DNA from: Saccharibacillus brassicae
Lineage (GTDB): Bacteria; Bacillota; Bacilli; Paenibacillales; Paenibacillaceae
Assembly (NCBI RefSeq): GCF_006542275.1
Contig: NZ_CP041217.1
Span: forward strand, 4,714,501-4,778,500
Reading direction: 5' to 3'
DNA length: 64,000 nucleotides
Position 1 is the stretch's first letter, and each line of letters begins with the position of its first letter. The notes below the pieces were generated by a model. The model was not told where the DNA came from, did not search any database, and saw only the letters and a program-made list of their open reading frames with translations. Shown here piece by piece: positions 37,464 to 46,683 of this stretch. The translations under genes and the position numbers were made by a program.

Positions 37464-38525
37464 TTGTCAGATCGTCGTGCTGCGCTGGATATGGCGCTTC
37501 GCCAAATAGAGAAACAATTCGGAAAAGGTTCCATCATGAAGCTTGGAGAATCGACTCACATGAACGTCGAGGTCGTACCGAGCGGTTCTATCGCTCTGGA
37601 CGTCGCATTGGGAACGGGCGGAATGCCGCGCGGACGGATCATCGAAATTTACGGACCGGAATCTTCGGGTAAGACGACCGTTGCGCTGCACGCGGTAGCC
37701 GAAGTGCAAAAAGCAGGCGGACAAGCCGCTTTCATCGACGCCGAGCACGCGCTCGATCCGAAGTACGCTTATAACCTGGGCGTTAACGTCGACGAACTGC
37801 TGCTCTCGCAGCCGGATACCGGCGAGCAAGGCCTTGAAATCGCCGAAGCACTCGTACGCAGCGGCGCGGTCGATATCATCGTTATCGACTCCGTAGCGGC
37901 TCTCGTACCAAAAGCCGAAATCGAAGGCGAAATGGGCGACTCCCACGTCGGTCTGCAAGCCCGCCTGATGTCTCAGGCGCTTCGCAAACTGTCCGGAGCC
38001 ATCAGCAAGTCGAACACGATCGCCATCTTCATCAACCAGCTTCGCGAAAAAATCGGCGTTATGTTCGGTAACCCGGAGACAACGCCGGGCGGCCGCGCGC
38101 TGAAGTTCTATTCGACCGTACGTCTTGACGTGCGCCGTATCGAGTCTATCAAAATGGGCAACGATATCGTCGGCAACCGGACACGTATCAAAGTCGTGAA
38201 GAACAAAGTCGCACCTCCGTTCAAACAAGCGGAAGTGGATATCATGTACGGAGAAGGCATTTCCAAAGAAGGCAGCCTGATCGATATGGGAACCGAGATG
38301 GACATCGTCGAAAAAAGCGGTGCGTGGTATTCCTACTCGGGCGAGCGTCTGGGTCAAGGCCGCGAGAACGCGAAACAATTCCTCAAAGACCACAAAGAAA
38401 TTTCGCTCGCGATCGAAACGAAGATTCGCCAAGCCAGCAATCTGATTACGCTTGTCGAAGAACCGACCGAAGCTCAGAAAAAGGCCGAAGCGGACGAAGA
38501 ACAAGAACTGCTCGAAATCGAGTAA
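37464..38525 (+). CDS. recA: Recombinase RecA
   Basis: Strand-exchange ATPase and SOS co-protease. From TTG 37464 the product begins (M)[22 protein letters not shown], as in B. subtilis RecA, with AAGGGTG 8 nt upstream; 353 residues. Walker A is GPESSGKTT; the L2 region and the MAW-like [17 protein letters not shown] are intact. No intein. The open frame upstream to 37296 crosses the SOS box and promoter and is not coding. Confidence 0.97.
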   Translation: MSDRRAALDMALRQIEKQFGKGSIMKLGESTHMNVEVVPSGSIALDVALGTGGMPRGRIIEIYGPESSGKTTVALHAVAEVQKAGGQAAFIDAEHALDPKYAYNLGVNVDELLLSQPDTGEQGLEIAEALVRSGAVDIIVIDSVAALVPKAEIEGEMGDSHVGLQARLMSQALRKLSGAISKSNTIAIFINQLREKIGVMFGNPETTPGGRALKFYSTVRLDVRRIESIKMGNDIVGNRTRIKVVKNKVAPPFKQAEVDIMYGEGISKEGSLIDMGTEMDIVEKSGAWYSYSGERLGQGRENAKQFLKDHKEISLAIETKIRQASNLITLVEEPTEAQKKAEADEEQELLEIE

Positions 38526-38569
38526 CAACGGCTGCAAAGTCGTTTGAATAACTCGTTTGAATAAGATGC

Positions 38570-38602
38570 AAAGCTCCGGCCCGTATGCGGCTGGAGCTTT
38601 TT
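38570..38602 (+). terminator. Terminator after recA
   Basis: AAAGCTCC-GGCC / GGC-GGAGCTTT stem followed by a TTTTT run. Confidence 0.85.
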
Positions 38603-38664
38603 CTTTTAACCGGTTTTTTTAAAAAATCGAATTTGGTACAGGATCGAAGAAAAGAGGGATAGAT

Positions 38665-39465
38665 ATGAGCTTTGGAAGAAAACCGTACGGAAGCAATCGG
38701 AACGCAAACCGGCGCGGCAGCTCCGGCGACGGCGACGGCGAAAGCAAAAACGAAAGATCATACGAAGAACGGCTGAACAATCTGGGCGATTTTCCCGAAG
38801 AAGAAACGCAGGAAGTGACGCTGGTCGAACTGCTGCGGCGTCCGCGCCAAAGTTACCGGATCTATTTCGGTCCGCATTATATCACCGTGCACGAATCCAC
38901 GATGGTTCGCTATGGCATGACCAAAGGCAGCTTTTTCGACAAAGAAGCGGTCGACAATATCGTGCGCGACAACGAACGGCAGATTGCCTATGCGCACGCC
39001 ATTAATTTTTTGAGCTTCAAGGCGCGCACTTCGGGCGAGATCGAGCAGAAGCTGCTGGAGAAAGAGATTGATCCGGAAGCGGCGGCGGACACGGTGCACA
39101 GGCTGCAGGAGGAGAATCTGATCGACGACGCTTCCTACGCCCAGGAATGGGCGCAGCAGCGGGTAACGGGGCGCAAAAAAGGCAAAGTACTCGTGAAGCA
39201 GGAGCTGAAGCGCAAAGGCATTGATCAGGAACTGATCGATGACGCGCTGGACGCGCTGGGCGAAGACGACGAGCTGCGCAGCGCGGAAGAACTCGCGATC
39301 AAAAAATGGCGCACGACCAAGGGAGACCTGTGGGATCGCAAGCGCAAAACGGCCGCTTTCATTATGCGCAGAGGCTTCTCCAGCGATATTGCGCGCCGGG
39401 CGCTGGACCTTGCTTTAAGCCGTGAAGGCGAAGATGCGGAAGAACTCGGAACGGAATTCGATTGA
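38665..39465 (+). CDS. recX: Regulatory protein RecX
   Basis: Modulator of RecA filaments. The 266-residue product has a non-conserved basic N-terminus rich in Arg, Gly and Ser (1-40), then three-helix RecX repeats (AINFLSFKARTSGEIEQKLLEKEI; LIDDASYAQEWAQQRVTGRKKG; RGFSSDIARRALDLAL). Size and motifs fit Firmicute RecX. It follows recA, with a recA terminator between, whereas B. subtilis recX lies elsewhere. Confidence 0.92.
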   Translation: MSFGRKPYGSNRNANRRGSSGDGDGESKNERSYEERLNNLGDFPEEETQEVTLVELLRRPRQSYRIYFGPHYITVHESTMVRYGMTKGSFFDKEAVDNIVRDNERQIAYAHAINFLSFKARTSGEIEQKLLEKEIDPEAAADTVHRLQEENLIDDASYAQEWAQQRVTGRKKGKVLVKQELKRKGIDQELIDDALDALGEDDELRSAEELAIKKWRTTKGDLWDRKRKTAAFIMRRGFSSDIARRALDLALSREGEDAEELGTEFD

Positions 39466-39501
39466 TCCGACTTATTATCCGCGCACAAATTTGGCAATAG
39501 C

Positions 39502-39531
39502 TTGACAACAACTTTTGACGAAGACTACAAT
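39502..39531 (+). promoter_or_regulatory. rny promoter
   Basis: Perfect TTGACA (39502-39507), 18-bp spacer and TACAAT (39526-39531). It implies a leader of about 240 nt before rny. Confidence 0.75.
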
Positions 39532-39598
39532 AAATGAGGAACGTCAGTGGAATGAGAAGCCTTTTTCCTTCCAAAAATGCGCTGTGCATCCCTGAGTT

Positions 39599-39688
39599 CT
39601 GCCTAATTGACTCTCCCCCGCTTGCCAAAGCGGGATCGGCAGCGACTTTTTTCGGTCGTCTTGCCTTATGGGAACGGTCTTGGGACCG
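39599..39688 (+). promoter_or_regulatory. Attenuator-like leader of rny
   Basis: Two exclusive folds are visible. Terminator-like fold: CTGCC 39599-39603 pairs with GGCAG 39638-39642 and encloses the hairpin CCCGCTT 39617-39623 / AAGCGGG 39628-39634; T6 follows at 39647-39652. Alternative fold: GGCA-GCGAC 39638-39646 pairs with GTCGT 39655-39659 and TGCC 39662-39665, which breaks the first stem and places the T6 in its loop. A third hairpin, CGGTC-TTGG-GACCG, lies at 39675-39688. No known riboswitch class is recognised. Confidence 0.45.
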
Positions 39689-39776
39689 AGCCTTGAATGG
39701 ATGAATGAGGGTATGATAACCAAAAAGCTTTATCCCGAGGAATACCTTGGAGGAACGAACGAGGAGGTGAGCAGAA

Positions 39777-41318
<1,542 letters not shown>

Positions 41319-41378
41319 AACGGCTGCCGCGTCGTAAGGCGCGACTTCCCGTTCGCAGCAATCCACTTACACCCAAGC

Positions 41379-41420
41379 AAACGGCTGCTTTTCCTTCACG
41401 GGACGGAGCAGCCGTTTCTT
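41379..41420 (+). terminator. Terminator after rny
   Basis: AAACGGCTGCT pairs with AGCAGCCGTTT around a loop with a small inner stem (TCC/GGA), followed by a T-rich CTTCTT tail. The imperfect tail may allow read-through into ymdB. Confidence 0.65.
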
Positions 41421-41463
41421 CTTGTCCGAAGGAATCGGGCGGGAGACAGAAAGGAAGACAGAA

Positions 41464-42261
41464 ATGAAATTGATTTTTATCGGCGATATCGTCGGAAGTC
41501 CGGGCCGCCGCGCGGTCAAGGAAATGCTGCCTTACCTCAAATCGAAATATAACCCGCATATCATTATCGCCAACGGCGAAAACGCGGCTTCGGGACGAGG
41601 CATTACCCATGCCATCGTCAGACAGCTGTTCGAACTCGGCGTGCATGGCATTACGATGGGCAACCATACGTGGGACAACAAAGAAATTTTGGAGTTCATC
41701 GACGACGAACCGCGCCTGATTCGTCCGGCCAACTTTCCGCCGGGCACGCCGGGCCGGGGGTATACGGTCATCAAAGCGAACGGCAAAGAACTCGCGATGG
41801 TGAATCTGCAGGGGCGCACGTTCCTGCCGGCTATCGACTGTCCGTTCCGCGCTTCCGACGAGATCGTGGACGAGCTGCGCCGGAACCATAAATGTATCCT
41901 GGTCGATTTTCATGCCGAAGCCACGTCGGAGAAAATCGCGATGGGCTGGCATCTCGACGGCCGCGCTTCGCTTGTCGTCGGCACGCATACGCATGTGCAG
42001 AGCAACGACGACCGCATTCTGCCGGGCGGAACCGCTTATTTGACCGATGCGGGCATGGTCGGTCCGCGCGACGGCATTCTCGGCATGCAGCAGGAAGGCG
42101 TGCTGTACCGCTTCAAGACGCAGATGCCTTCGCGCTTCAACGTCGATGAAGAAGGCAAATGGCATTTCCACGCCGTTTACGTCGATATCGACGAAGAAAC
42201 CGGGCAGGCACGCAAGATCGAAAAGATCCGCCAGATGGAAGACCAGTTCCGCATGGAATAA
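41464..42261 (+). CDS. ymdB: 2',3'-cyclic nucleotide phosphodiesterase YmdB
   Basis: Metallophosphoesterase of 265 residues with GDIVGSPGRRAV, NGENAASGRG, GNHTWDNKE, DFHAEATSEK and GTHTHVQ, the ordered metal ligands of the YmdB family. In B. subtilis YmdB influences biofilm/motility decisions and nanotube formation. ATG 41464 follows AAAGGAAGA; the frame open to 41422 runs back through the terminator tail. Confidence 0.92.
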   Translation: MKLIFIGDIVGSPGRRAVKEMLPYLKSKYNPHIIIANGENAASGRGITHAIVRQLFELGVHGITMGNHTWDNKEILEFIDDEPRLIRPANFPPGTPGRGYTVIKANGKELAMVNLQGRTFLPAIDCPFRASDEIVDELRRNHKCILVDFHAEATSEKIAMGWHLDGRASLVVGTHTHVQSNDDRILPGGTAYLTDAGMVGPRDGILGMQQEGVLYRFKTQMPSRFNVDEEGKWHFHAVYVDIDEETGQARKIEKIRQMEDQFRME

Positions 42262-42314
42262 AGACTCGAAACTTTTCAATCTTTCGCAATATTTTGTCGT
42301 TCTGCCTCGAAAAA

Positions 42315-42341
42315 GAAGGATTTTACGTACGTGTCGCGAAT
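42315..42341 (+). promoter_or_regulatory. Sigma-H-type promoter of spoVS
   Basis: GAAGGATTT (42315-42323) and GAAT (42338-42341), separated by 14 nt, match the sigma-H consensus (AGGAWWW and GAAT at this spacing). B. subtilis spoVS is known to be sigma-H dependent. About 100 bp before the spoVS start. Confidence 0.6.
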
Positions 42342-42439
42342 AGTTGTTACGAAGTAGCCATTCAAGCCGTATCCGCTGCTTTCCGTCACTAGATGTCACA
42401 CTACTGTTTATCACTTCTTCCCAGAGGAGGTACCTGCTC

Positions 42440-42700
42440 ATGGATGTATTAAAAGTTTCTGCCAAATCCAATCCCAACTCCGTTGCCGGTGCGCTTGCGG
42501 GCGTGCTGCGCGAGCAAGGAGCCGCCGAACTTCAGGCGATCGGGGCGGGAGCCATCAACCAAGCGGTTAAAGCGGTAGCTATCGCGCGGGGCTTCGTAGC
42601 GCCCGGCGGGGTCGATCTGATTTGTATTCCGGCCTTTACCGACGTCATCATCGACGGAGAAGAACGGACGGCTATCAAGTTGATCGTAGAACCGAGGTAA
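42440..42700 (+). CDS. spoVS: Stage V sporulation protein S
   Basis: An 86-residue Alba-like small protein beginning MDVLKVSAKSNPNSVAGALA and ending IKLIVEPR; sequence and length match SpoVS. In B. subtilis it affects septation and stage V sporulation. AGAGGAGG lies 9 nt upstream of ATG 42440. It is also present in non-sporulating bacteria, so it does not by itself prove sporulation. Confidence 0.95.
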   Translation: MDVLKVSAKSNPNSVAGALAGVLREQGAAELQAIGAGAINQAVKAVAIARGFVAPGGVDLICIPAFTDVIIDGEERTAIKLIVEPR

Positions 42701-42730
42701 ACATCGATTCGCATACAGGGTTACACCGAC

Positions 42731-42769
42731 AAGACGGACTTTCGCCGTGCAGGCGAAAGACGTCTTTTT
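42731..42769 (+). terminator. Terminator after spoVS
   Basis: AGACG-CTTTCGCC pairs with GGCGAAAG-CGTCT around GTGCA and is followed by TTTT. Confidence 0.85.
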
Positions 42770-42901
42770 GGCGCGGGTCTCCTTGGCTATCCGACTTTTT
42801 CTTTTGACAGGGAAGGTGTATAATAGAGCCTGCGCGGGTATTTTTAAGTATGCCCTCCCGATCGACGCATAAAATAGAGAAAACAAAAGGAGTGACTCGC
42901 A

Positions 42902-43474
42902 ATGAGTAAAATCGTACCTGTAGGCGTGTCCGCACGTCACATCCATCTTAGCCAAGAACATGTCGAGAAATTGTTTGGACAAGGATATCAACTGACGGAA
43001 ATGAAAGCTTTGTCGCAGCCCGGCCAATATGCCGCCAACGAAACGGTGGAAGTCGTGGGCTCCAAAGGCACGTTCCCGAAAGTCCGCATTCTGGGCCCGT
43101 CCCGTCCGTCGACCCAGTTGGAAATCTCGCAGACGGATTCGTTCGCGCTGGGCGTCAAAGCTCCGGTGCGCGAATCGGGTAAAACGTCCGGCACGCCGGG
43201 CATCCTGATCAAAGGACCGGCCGGCGAAGTGCAGATCGAAGAAGGCGTGATCGTGGCTGCCCGCCATATCCACTTCCATACGTCCGATGCCGCCAAATGG
43301 GACATTCAGGATCAGCAAATGCTGAAAGTACGCTTCGGCGGAGATCGCGGCGTCGTATTCGAAAACGTCGTGGCGCGCGTCTCCGATTCGTTCGCGCTCG
43401 ATATGCATATCGATACCGACGAAGCGAACGCCGTTCTGGCGAAAACGGGCGACACAGCCGAAATCATCGGATAA
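42902..43474 (+). CDS. pduL: Phosphate propanoyltransferase PduL
   Basis: CoA-dependent phosphotransacylase of the PduL family, interconverting acyl-CoA and acyl phosphate. The 190-residue protein contains the duplicated zinc-binding segments SARHIHLS (near 10) and AARHIHFHTSD (near 120). It starts directly with the catalytic fold and has no encapsulation peptide, and no microcompartment shell genes are near, so it is probably a cytosolic acetyl/propionyl phosphotransacylase. Ribosome site AAAGGAGTG. Confidence 0.9.
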   Translation: MSKIVPVGVSARHIHLSQEHVEKLFGQGYQLTEMKALSQPGQYAANETVEVVGSKGTFPKVRILGPSRPSTQLEISQTDSFALGVKAPVRESGKTSGTPGILIKGPAGEVQIEEGVIVAARHIHFHTSDAAKWDIQDQQMLKVRFGGDRGVVFENVVARVSDSFALDMHIDTDEANAVLAKTGDTAEIIG

Positions 43475-43520
43475 CTGCCGTTTCCGTGTCGAAATCATAT
43501 AAGTGCATACCCGGTCATAC

Positions 43521-43552
43521 AAAAAAGGGATCGCCCTCGGGCGATCCCTTTT
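43521..43552. terminator. Bidirectional terminator between pduL and the transglutaminase gene
   Basis: AAAAGGGATCGCCC pairs with GGGCGATCCCTTTT around TCG. A-tracts and T-tracts on both sides let it work for pduL (plus) and for the convergent gene at 43579 (minus). Confidence 0.9.
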
Positions 43553-43578
43553 ATTCATGTACGGGCAGATTCGCGGTC

Positions 43579-44652
43579 TCAATACTCGAATGTGAAGATG
43601 ATGACGGCCGTGCCGTTGTCGGCGACTTTGAACGCGTAACCGACCTGCTCGGCAGCCGTGGCGAGACAGGCTTTCATGATGCGGTTCAGCTCGCTGCGGG
43701 GCGAAGCGGAACCGAAATCGTGCGTGACACTCAGGTCGCCGGAGCGGCGCTCGATCGCTTTGAGCACTTTTTGCTGCAGCGCCGAAGTCGTCGAGGTCAT
43801 CTCGCCGCCTATGGAAGCCAGCAGATTGCGGGACTTGGCGCTCGTTTTCGCTTTTTCGGTCAGCTTCGCGCGATAATCGGTAGTGGCCGCCGGCACGTGT
43901 GTACGCGTCCACGTATGATCGCGGGCGAGCAGCTTGTCGGTGACCAGATAATACGTGTAGGAGATTTCGTCTTTGCGATCGGGCGTCGGGTCGTCCCAGG
44001 TCATGTCGAGGTTATACCAGCTGCCGTCGAGCTTGACCTTGTTCCATACATGGTTTTGTCCGCCGGCCTCGCCTTCCACGATGCGGGTCGGAATGCCGGC
44101 CAGCGTCAGCATCCGGTAGCCGAGCAGCGTATAGCCCTGGCAGACCGTCGTGCCTTTGGTCAAGCCTTCATAGGCCGAGTAGCGGGTCATCGAGTCGTCG
44201 TAGGCGAAGCGCTTGACGATATAGTCGTGAATGACTTTGACTTTGTCTTCCGCGGTCATGCCCGGCTTAATGATCGTTTTGAGCGTGGCTTTGGCCTGGG
44301 CCGTGACGTATTCGGTCTGCTGCTTGTTCTCCAGGTAGGATACCGTGAACCGGACCGAAGCACTGGAGCCGGTCACGCTGGCCCGCGTATCGATCCGATC
44401 GAGCGTATACCGGGTATACGGTTCGGCTTTGACGGAAGCGCCGTCGAGCAGGCTGTTCAGGCGGGAGTATTGGGCGCTGCCCATTTTGACGGTGAACGTC
44501 GTTTTTTTCTGTTCCAGCGCGGCCGAGATCGTGGCGATGACCGAAGAGTCGGACGCCGCGGCAGACACGGAGTAAGGGGCGGACGGAAGTACGGCGGCCG
44601 AGCCGACCAGCGCCGCGGCGAGCGTCAAAGCGATACGTTTCTTTTTCAACAA
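43579..44652 (-). CDS. Secreted transglutaminase-like protein
   Basis: A 357-residue exported protein. It has a signal peptide (MLKKKR, hydrophobic core, likely cleavage near SVSAAA at 29-33), a divergent N-terminal region to about 130, then a transglutaminase-like cysteine protease fold with likely triad Cys171 (GTTVCQGY), His201 (QNHVWNK) and Asp216 (NLDMTWDDP). Such proteins may cut or crosslink peptides at the cell surface; no substrate can be inferred. Starts at TTG 44652 behind AGGAGG on the minus strand. It interrupts the usual spoVS-to-ymcA neighbourhood, where miaB would be expected. Confidence 0.82.
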   Translation of the reverse strand: MLKKKRIALTLAAALVGSAAVLPSAPYSVSAAASDSSVIATISAALEQKKTTFTVKMGSAQYSRLNSLLDGASVKAEPYTRYTLDRIDTRASVTGSSASVRFTVSYLENKQQTEYVTAQAKATLKTIIKPGMTAEDKVKVIHDYIVKRFAYDDSMTRYSAYEGLTKGTTVCQGYTLLGYRMLTLAGIPTRIVEGEAGGQNHVWNKVKLDGSWYNLDMTWDDPTPDRKDEISYTYYLVTDKLLARDHTWTRTHVPAATTDYRAKLTEKAKTSAKSRNLLASIGGEMTSTTSALQQKVLKAIERRSGDLSVTHDFGSASPRSELNRIMKACLATAAEQVGYAFKVADNGTAVIIFTFEY

Positions 44653-44814
44653 TGTTCCTCCTAAAGTCTGAAACCGGGTTATGCTTGTCGATCAAGCAGG
44701 CTTTTCAGTCGTTTTTCAAGTATACTGCATAAAGGGGCCGAAGGTTGCAAAAAAGCAAAAAGCGAATTTCAAAGCTTGGCCTACGCGAAACGAATGGAAT
44801 GACGCATGGCAGTA

Positions 44815-44823
44815 TGATATAAT
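44815..44823 (+). promoter_or_regulatory. Extended -10 promoter upstream of ricA
   Basis: TGA-TATAAT (44815-44823) with TGGAAT as a weak -35 at 17 bp (44795-44800). It reads toward ricA, whose ATG is about 165 nt away. The rest of the 44653-44986 gap shows no supportable gene. Confidence 0.45.
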
Positions 44824-44986
44824 TTTTTACCGTAACGATCAAAAGTTGGCAGCGACGCAAGTCAAGCGATCGAAGCCGAGCCGTACCCGTCGAGATCAAG
44901 CCCGGCATTCGCCGAATCCGGGGTCTATACGATAAATGGCGCGCATGCAGCAGAAGCCGCCGAAGCAGAGAAAGGGAGCGAACCGC

Positions 44987-45445
44987 ATGACAATACAAAG
45001 CAGCGCAAGCCAGGGAAACGTCCCGCCGCGCACCGAAGCCGGAAATTCCGCCGCGTTGTGGAATCGGGAAGACATTTTGGGCAAAGCCCGGGAATTGGCC
45101 GGATTGGTCTCTTCCAGCGAAGAAGTGCGGGTGTTCCAGCAGGCCGAACGGCAAATTCAGGGGCATGAACGGATTCAAACCCTGATCCAGACGATTAAAA
45201 AGAAACAAAAGGAAGTTGTCGCGTTCGAAGCGATGAAAAATAAAACGATGGCGGCCATGATCGAAGCGGAGCTGCGCGAGCTGCAAGACGAACTCGACGG
45301 AATTCCGATCGTGGGCGATTACCAGCAGGGACAGGTCGAGATCAACGACCTGCTGCAGATGATCGTGTCGGCTATCCATGACACCGTATCCGAGAAGATT
45401 GCCGTGGAACGAGGGGCGGACAGCCCGCCTTCTTCCTGCGGTTGA
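44987..45445 (+). CDS. ricA: YlbF/YmcA (RicA) family regulator
   Basis: A 152-residue, mainly helical Com_YlbF-fold protein (SSSEEVRVFQQAERQIQGHERIQTLIQTIKKKQKEVVAF is its core, residues about 43-80). In B. subtilis YmcA, YlbF and YaaT form the RicAFT complex, which directs RNase Y processing and affects competence, biofilm and sporulation. A single Cys lies near the C-terminus. ATG 44987 follows AAAGGGAG. It could be YlbF rather than YmcA, but the rny-ymdB-spoVS neighbourhood favours YmcA. miaB and cotE, its usual neighbours, are missing. Confidence 0.75.
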   Translation: MTIQSSASQGNVPPRTEAGNSAALWNREDILGKARELAGLVSSSEEVRVFQQAERQIQGHERIQTLIQTIKKKQKEVVAFEAMKNKTMAAMIEAELRELQDELDGIPIVGDYQQGQVEINDLLQMIVSAIHDTVSEKIAVERGADSPPSSCG

Positions 45446-45542
45446 ACTGAACTTCGGGGCGTAAGCCAAGCAGGCGCGGGCGATCTTCTCCGCGTCTTTT
45501 GTTTTTGCACCAAAAAGCGACGATTGCAGAGGAGCGGACCCT

Positions 45543-46604
45543 ATGGAACGTGATCGAATCAGCGGGAACGAAATCATTCAAGCCGAGCCGCAGCCGGGCG
45601 GGCTGCCGCGGGAACTGTTGGACAGCGGGGACCTTTTGACGTGGCGGATCGAAACGTATCTGCACGAAGCGCAGTGGTGGACGCTGAGTCTCGGCGGAGA
45701 GATCCGGTCGGCGGTTGGCTGCCTGCGGATCGGCGCCGAAGAAGCGGAGATCGCCAACGCGGCGGGCGCTGTCCGCAGCGAAGAGGAAGCGCGGCGATTC
45801 GTCCGCCTGCTGAACGCCGTATGCGGCGAACTGCGGCAAGGCGGCGTGCGCCGGGTAATGGCTTATGTCGGCAGCTGGCAGACCGACCGCTTGACGGCGT
45901 ACCAGCAGGCGGGCTTTCGCGTCGCGGCGGTCGAGCCCGACTATTACGCCGGCTGCTGGGCCGACGGTGCTAGCACGAACGGCATCCGGCGCCTGGACCG
46001 GCTCATGCTGGAGAAGCTGCCGGAGAGCGAAGCCGGCTCGTCCGCGCGCGGGGGCGGCGTTATCCACGCCGCGCCGCCGATCGTGCGCCGGGTCGAGCTG
46101 CGGGACAGCCAGGGACTGCTCGCGATGAAGAAGCAGCTCGACCGCGAGACGACTTCCATGCTGTACGAACCGGGCGAGCGGCGCATGACCGACGGCGATC
46201 AGCTGGAGCAGATTCGCGGCCTGCTGCGCAGTTCCAACTCGCTGATGCTCGTCGCCGAAAGCGACGGCTGCATCGTCGGCTATCTGGAAGCGACCGGCGG
46301 CAAAGTCCGGCGGAACCAGCATACGATCTATATCGTGATCGGCATTCTGGAAGATCATACCGGGTACGGGCTCGGGCGGCAGCTGTTTGCGGAAATGCTG
46401 GAATGGACGAAGCGCCGCCGTATCCTTCGCGCCGAATTGACCGTTCAGGCGTCCAACCAACGCGCCTACCGGCTCTACCGTTCGATCGGGTTCAAGCTGG
46501 AAGGCATCATGCGCGGAGCGCTGATTGTCGAAGGCGAGCCGGTCGATCTGTATCAGATGGGATTGGACCTGCGCACGATTCAGCGGAGCAGGGTTGACAA
46601 ATAA
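45543..46604 (+). CDS. Tandem GNAT-family N-acetyltransferase
   Basis: A 353-residue protein with two GNAT-like halves. The C-terminal half (about 180-345) is a clear acetyltransferase: VVGYLEATGG-type strand, IYIVIGILEDHTGYGLGRQLF (acetyl-CoA P-loop) and ELTVQASNQRAYRLYRSIGFKLEG. The N-terminal half (about 20-150) shows a degenerate GNAT pattern (VRRVMAYVGSWQTDRLTAYQQAGFR) without a clear CoA loop. The substrate is unknown. Ribosome site GAGGAG 6-8 nt before ATG 45543. It overlaps the promoter of the next cluster at its 3' end. Confidence 0.8.
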   Translation: MERDRISGNEIIQAEPQPGGLPRELLDSGDLLTWRIETYLHEAQWWTLSLGGEIRSAVGCLRIGAEEAEIANAAGAVRSEEEARRFVRLLNAVCGELRQGGVRRVMAYVGSWQTDRLTAYQQAGFRVAAVEPDYYAGCWADGASTNGIRRLDRLMLEKLPESEAGSSARGGGVIHAAPPIVRRVELRDSQGLLAMKKQLDRETTSMLYEPGERRMTDGDQLEQIRGLLRSSNSLMLVAESDGCIVGYLEATGGKVRRNQHTIYIVIGILEDHTGYGLGRQLFAEMLEWTKRRRILRAELTVQASNQRAYRLYRSIGFKLEGIMRGALIVEGEPVDLYQMGLDLRTIQRSRVDK

Positions 46605-46621
46605 TTCGAGTGTGTCATAAT
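46594..46621 (+). promoter_or_regulatory. Promoter of the NAD-salvage cluster
   Basis: Perfect TTGACA (46594-46599), 16-bp spacer and CATAAT (46616-46621). The -35 lies inside the last codons of the acetyltransferase gene. Confidence 0.6.
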
Positions 46622-46632
46622 GATAATATCAT
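46620..46632 (+). promoter_or_regulatory. Palindrome at transcription start, candidate operator
   Basis: ATGATAATATCAT is a perfect 13-bp palindrome beginning at the last bases of the -10 and covering the expected start site. It precedes the NrtR-like regulator by about 50 bp, the position expected for autoregulation. It is A+T-rich and unlike surrounding DNA. Confidence 0.45.
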
Positions 46633-46683
46633 ATTCGAAACTTGTATGGACCGATTTTATCAAATGCTGCGATGGTGATGCTG

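Noticed and set aside
39552-39704. 50-codon frame in the rny leader (begins MRSLFPSKNALC)
   Set aside because: Its only GAGGAA-like site would be at the very 5' end of the transcript and the peptide resembles nothing known; possible as a leader peptide but not supported.
42804-42824. TTGACA and TATAAT before pduL
   Set aside because: The hexamers are only 9 bp apart, which sigma-A cannot use; the TATAAT may act with another weak -35, but I could not support one.
44681-44935. 84-codon plus-strand frame between the transglutaminase gene and ricA
   Set aside because: No ribosome site, crosses the extended -10 promoter at 44815, no family resemblance.
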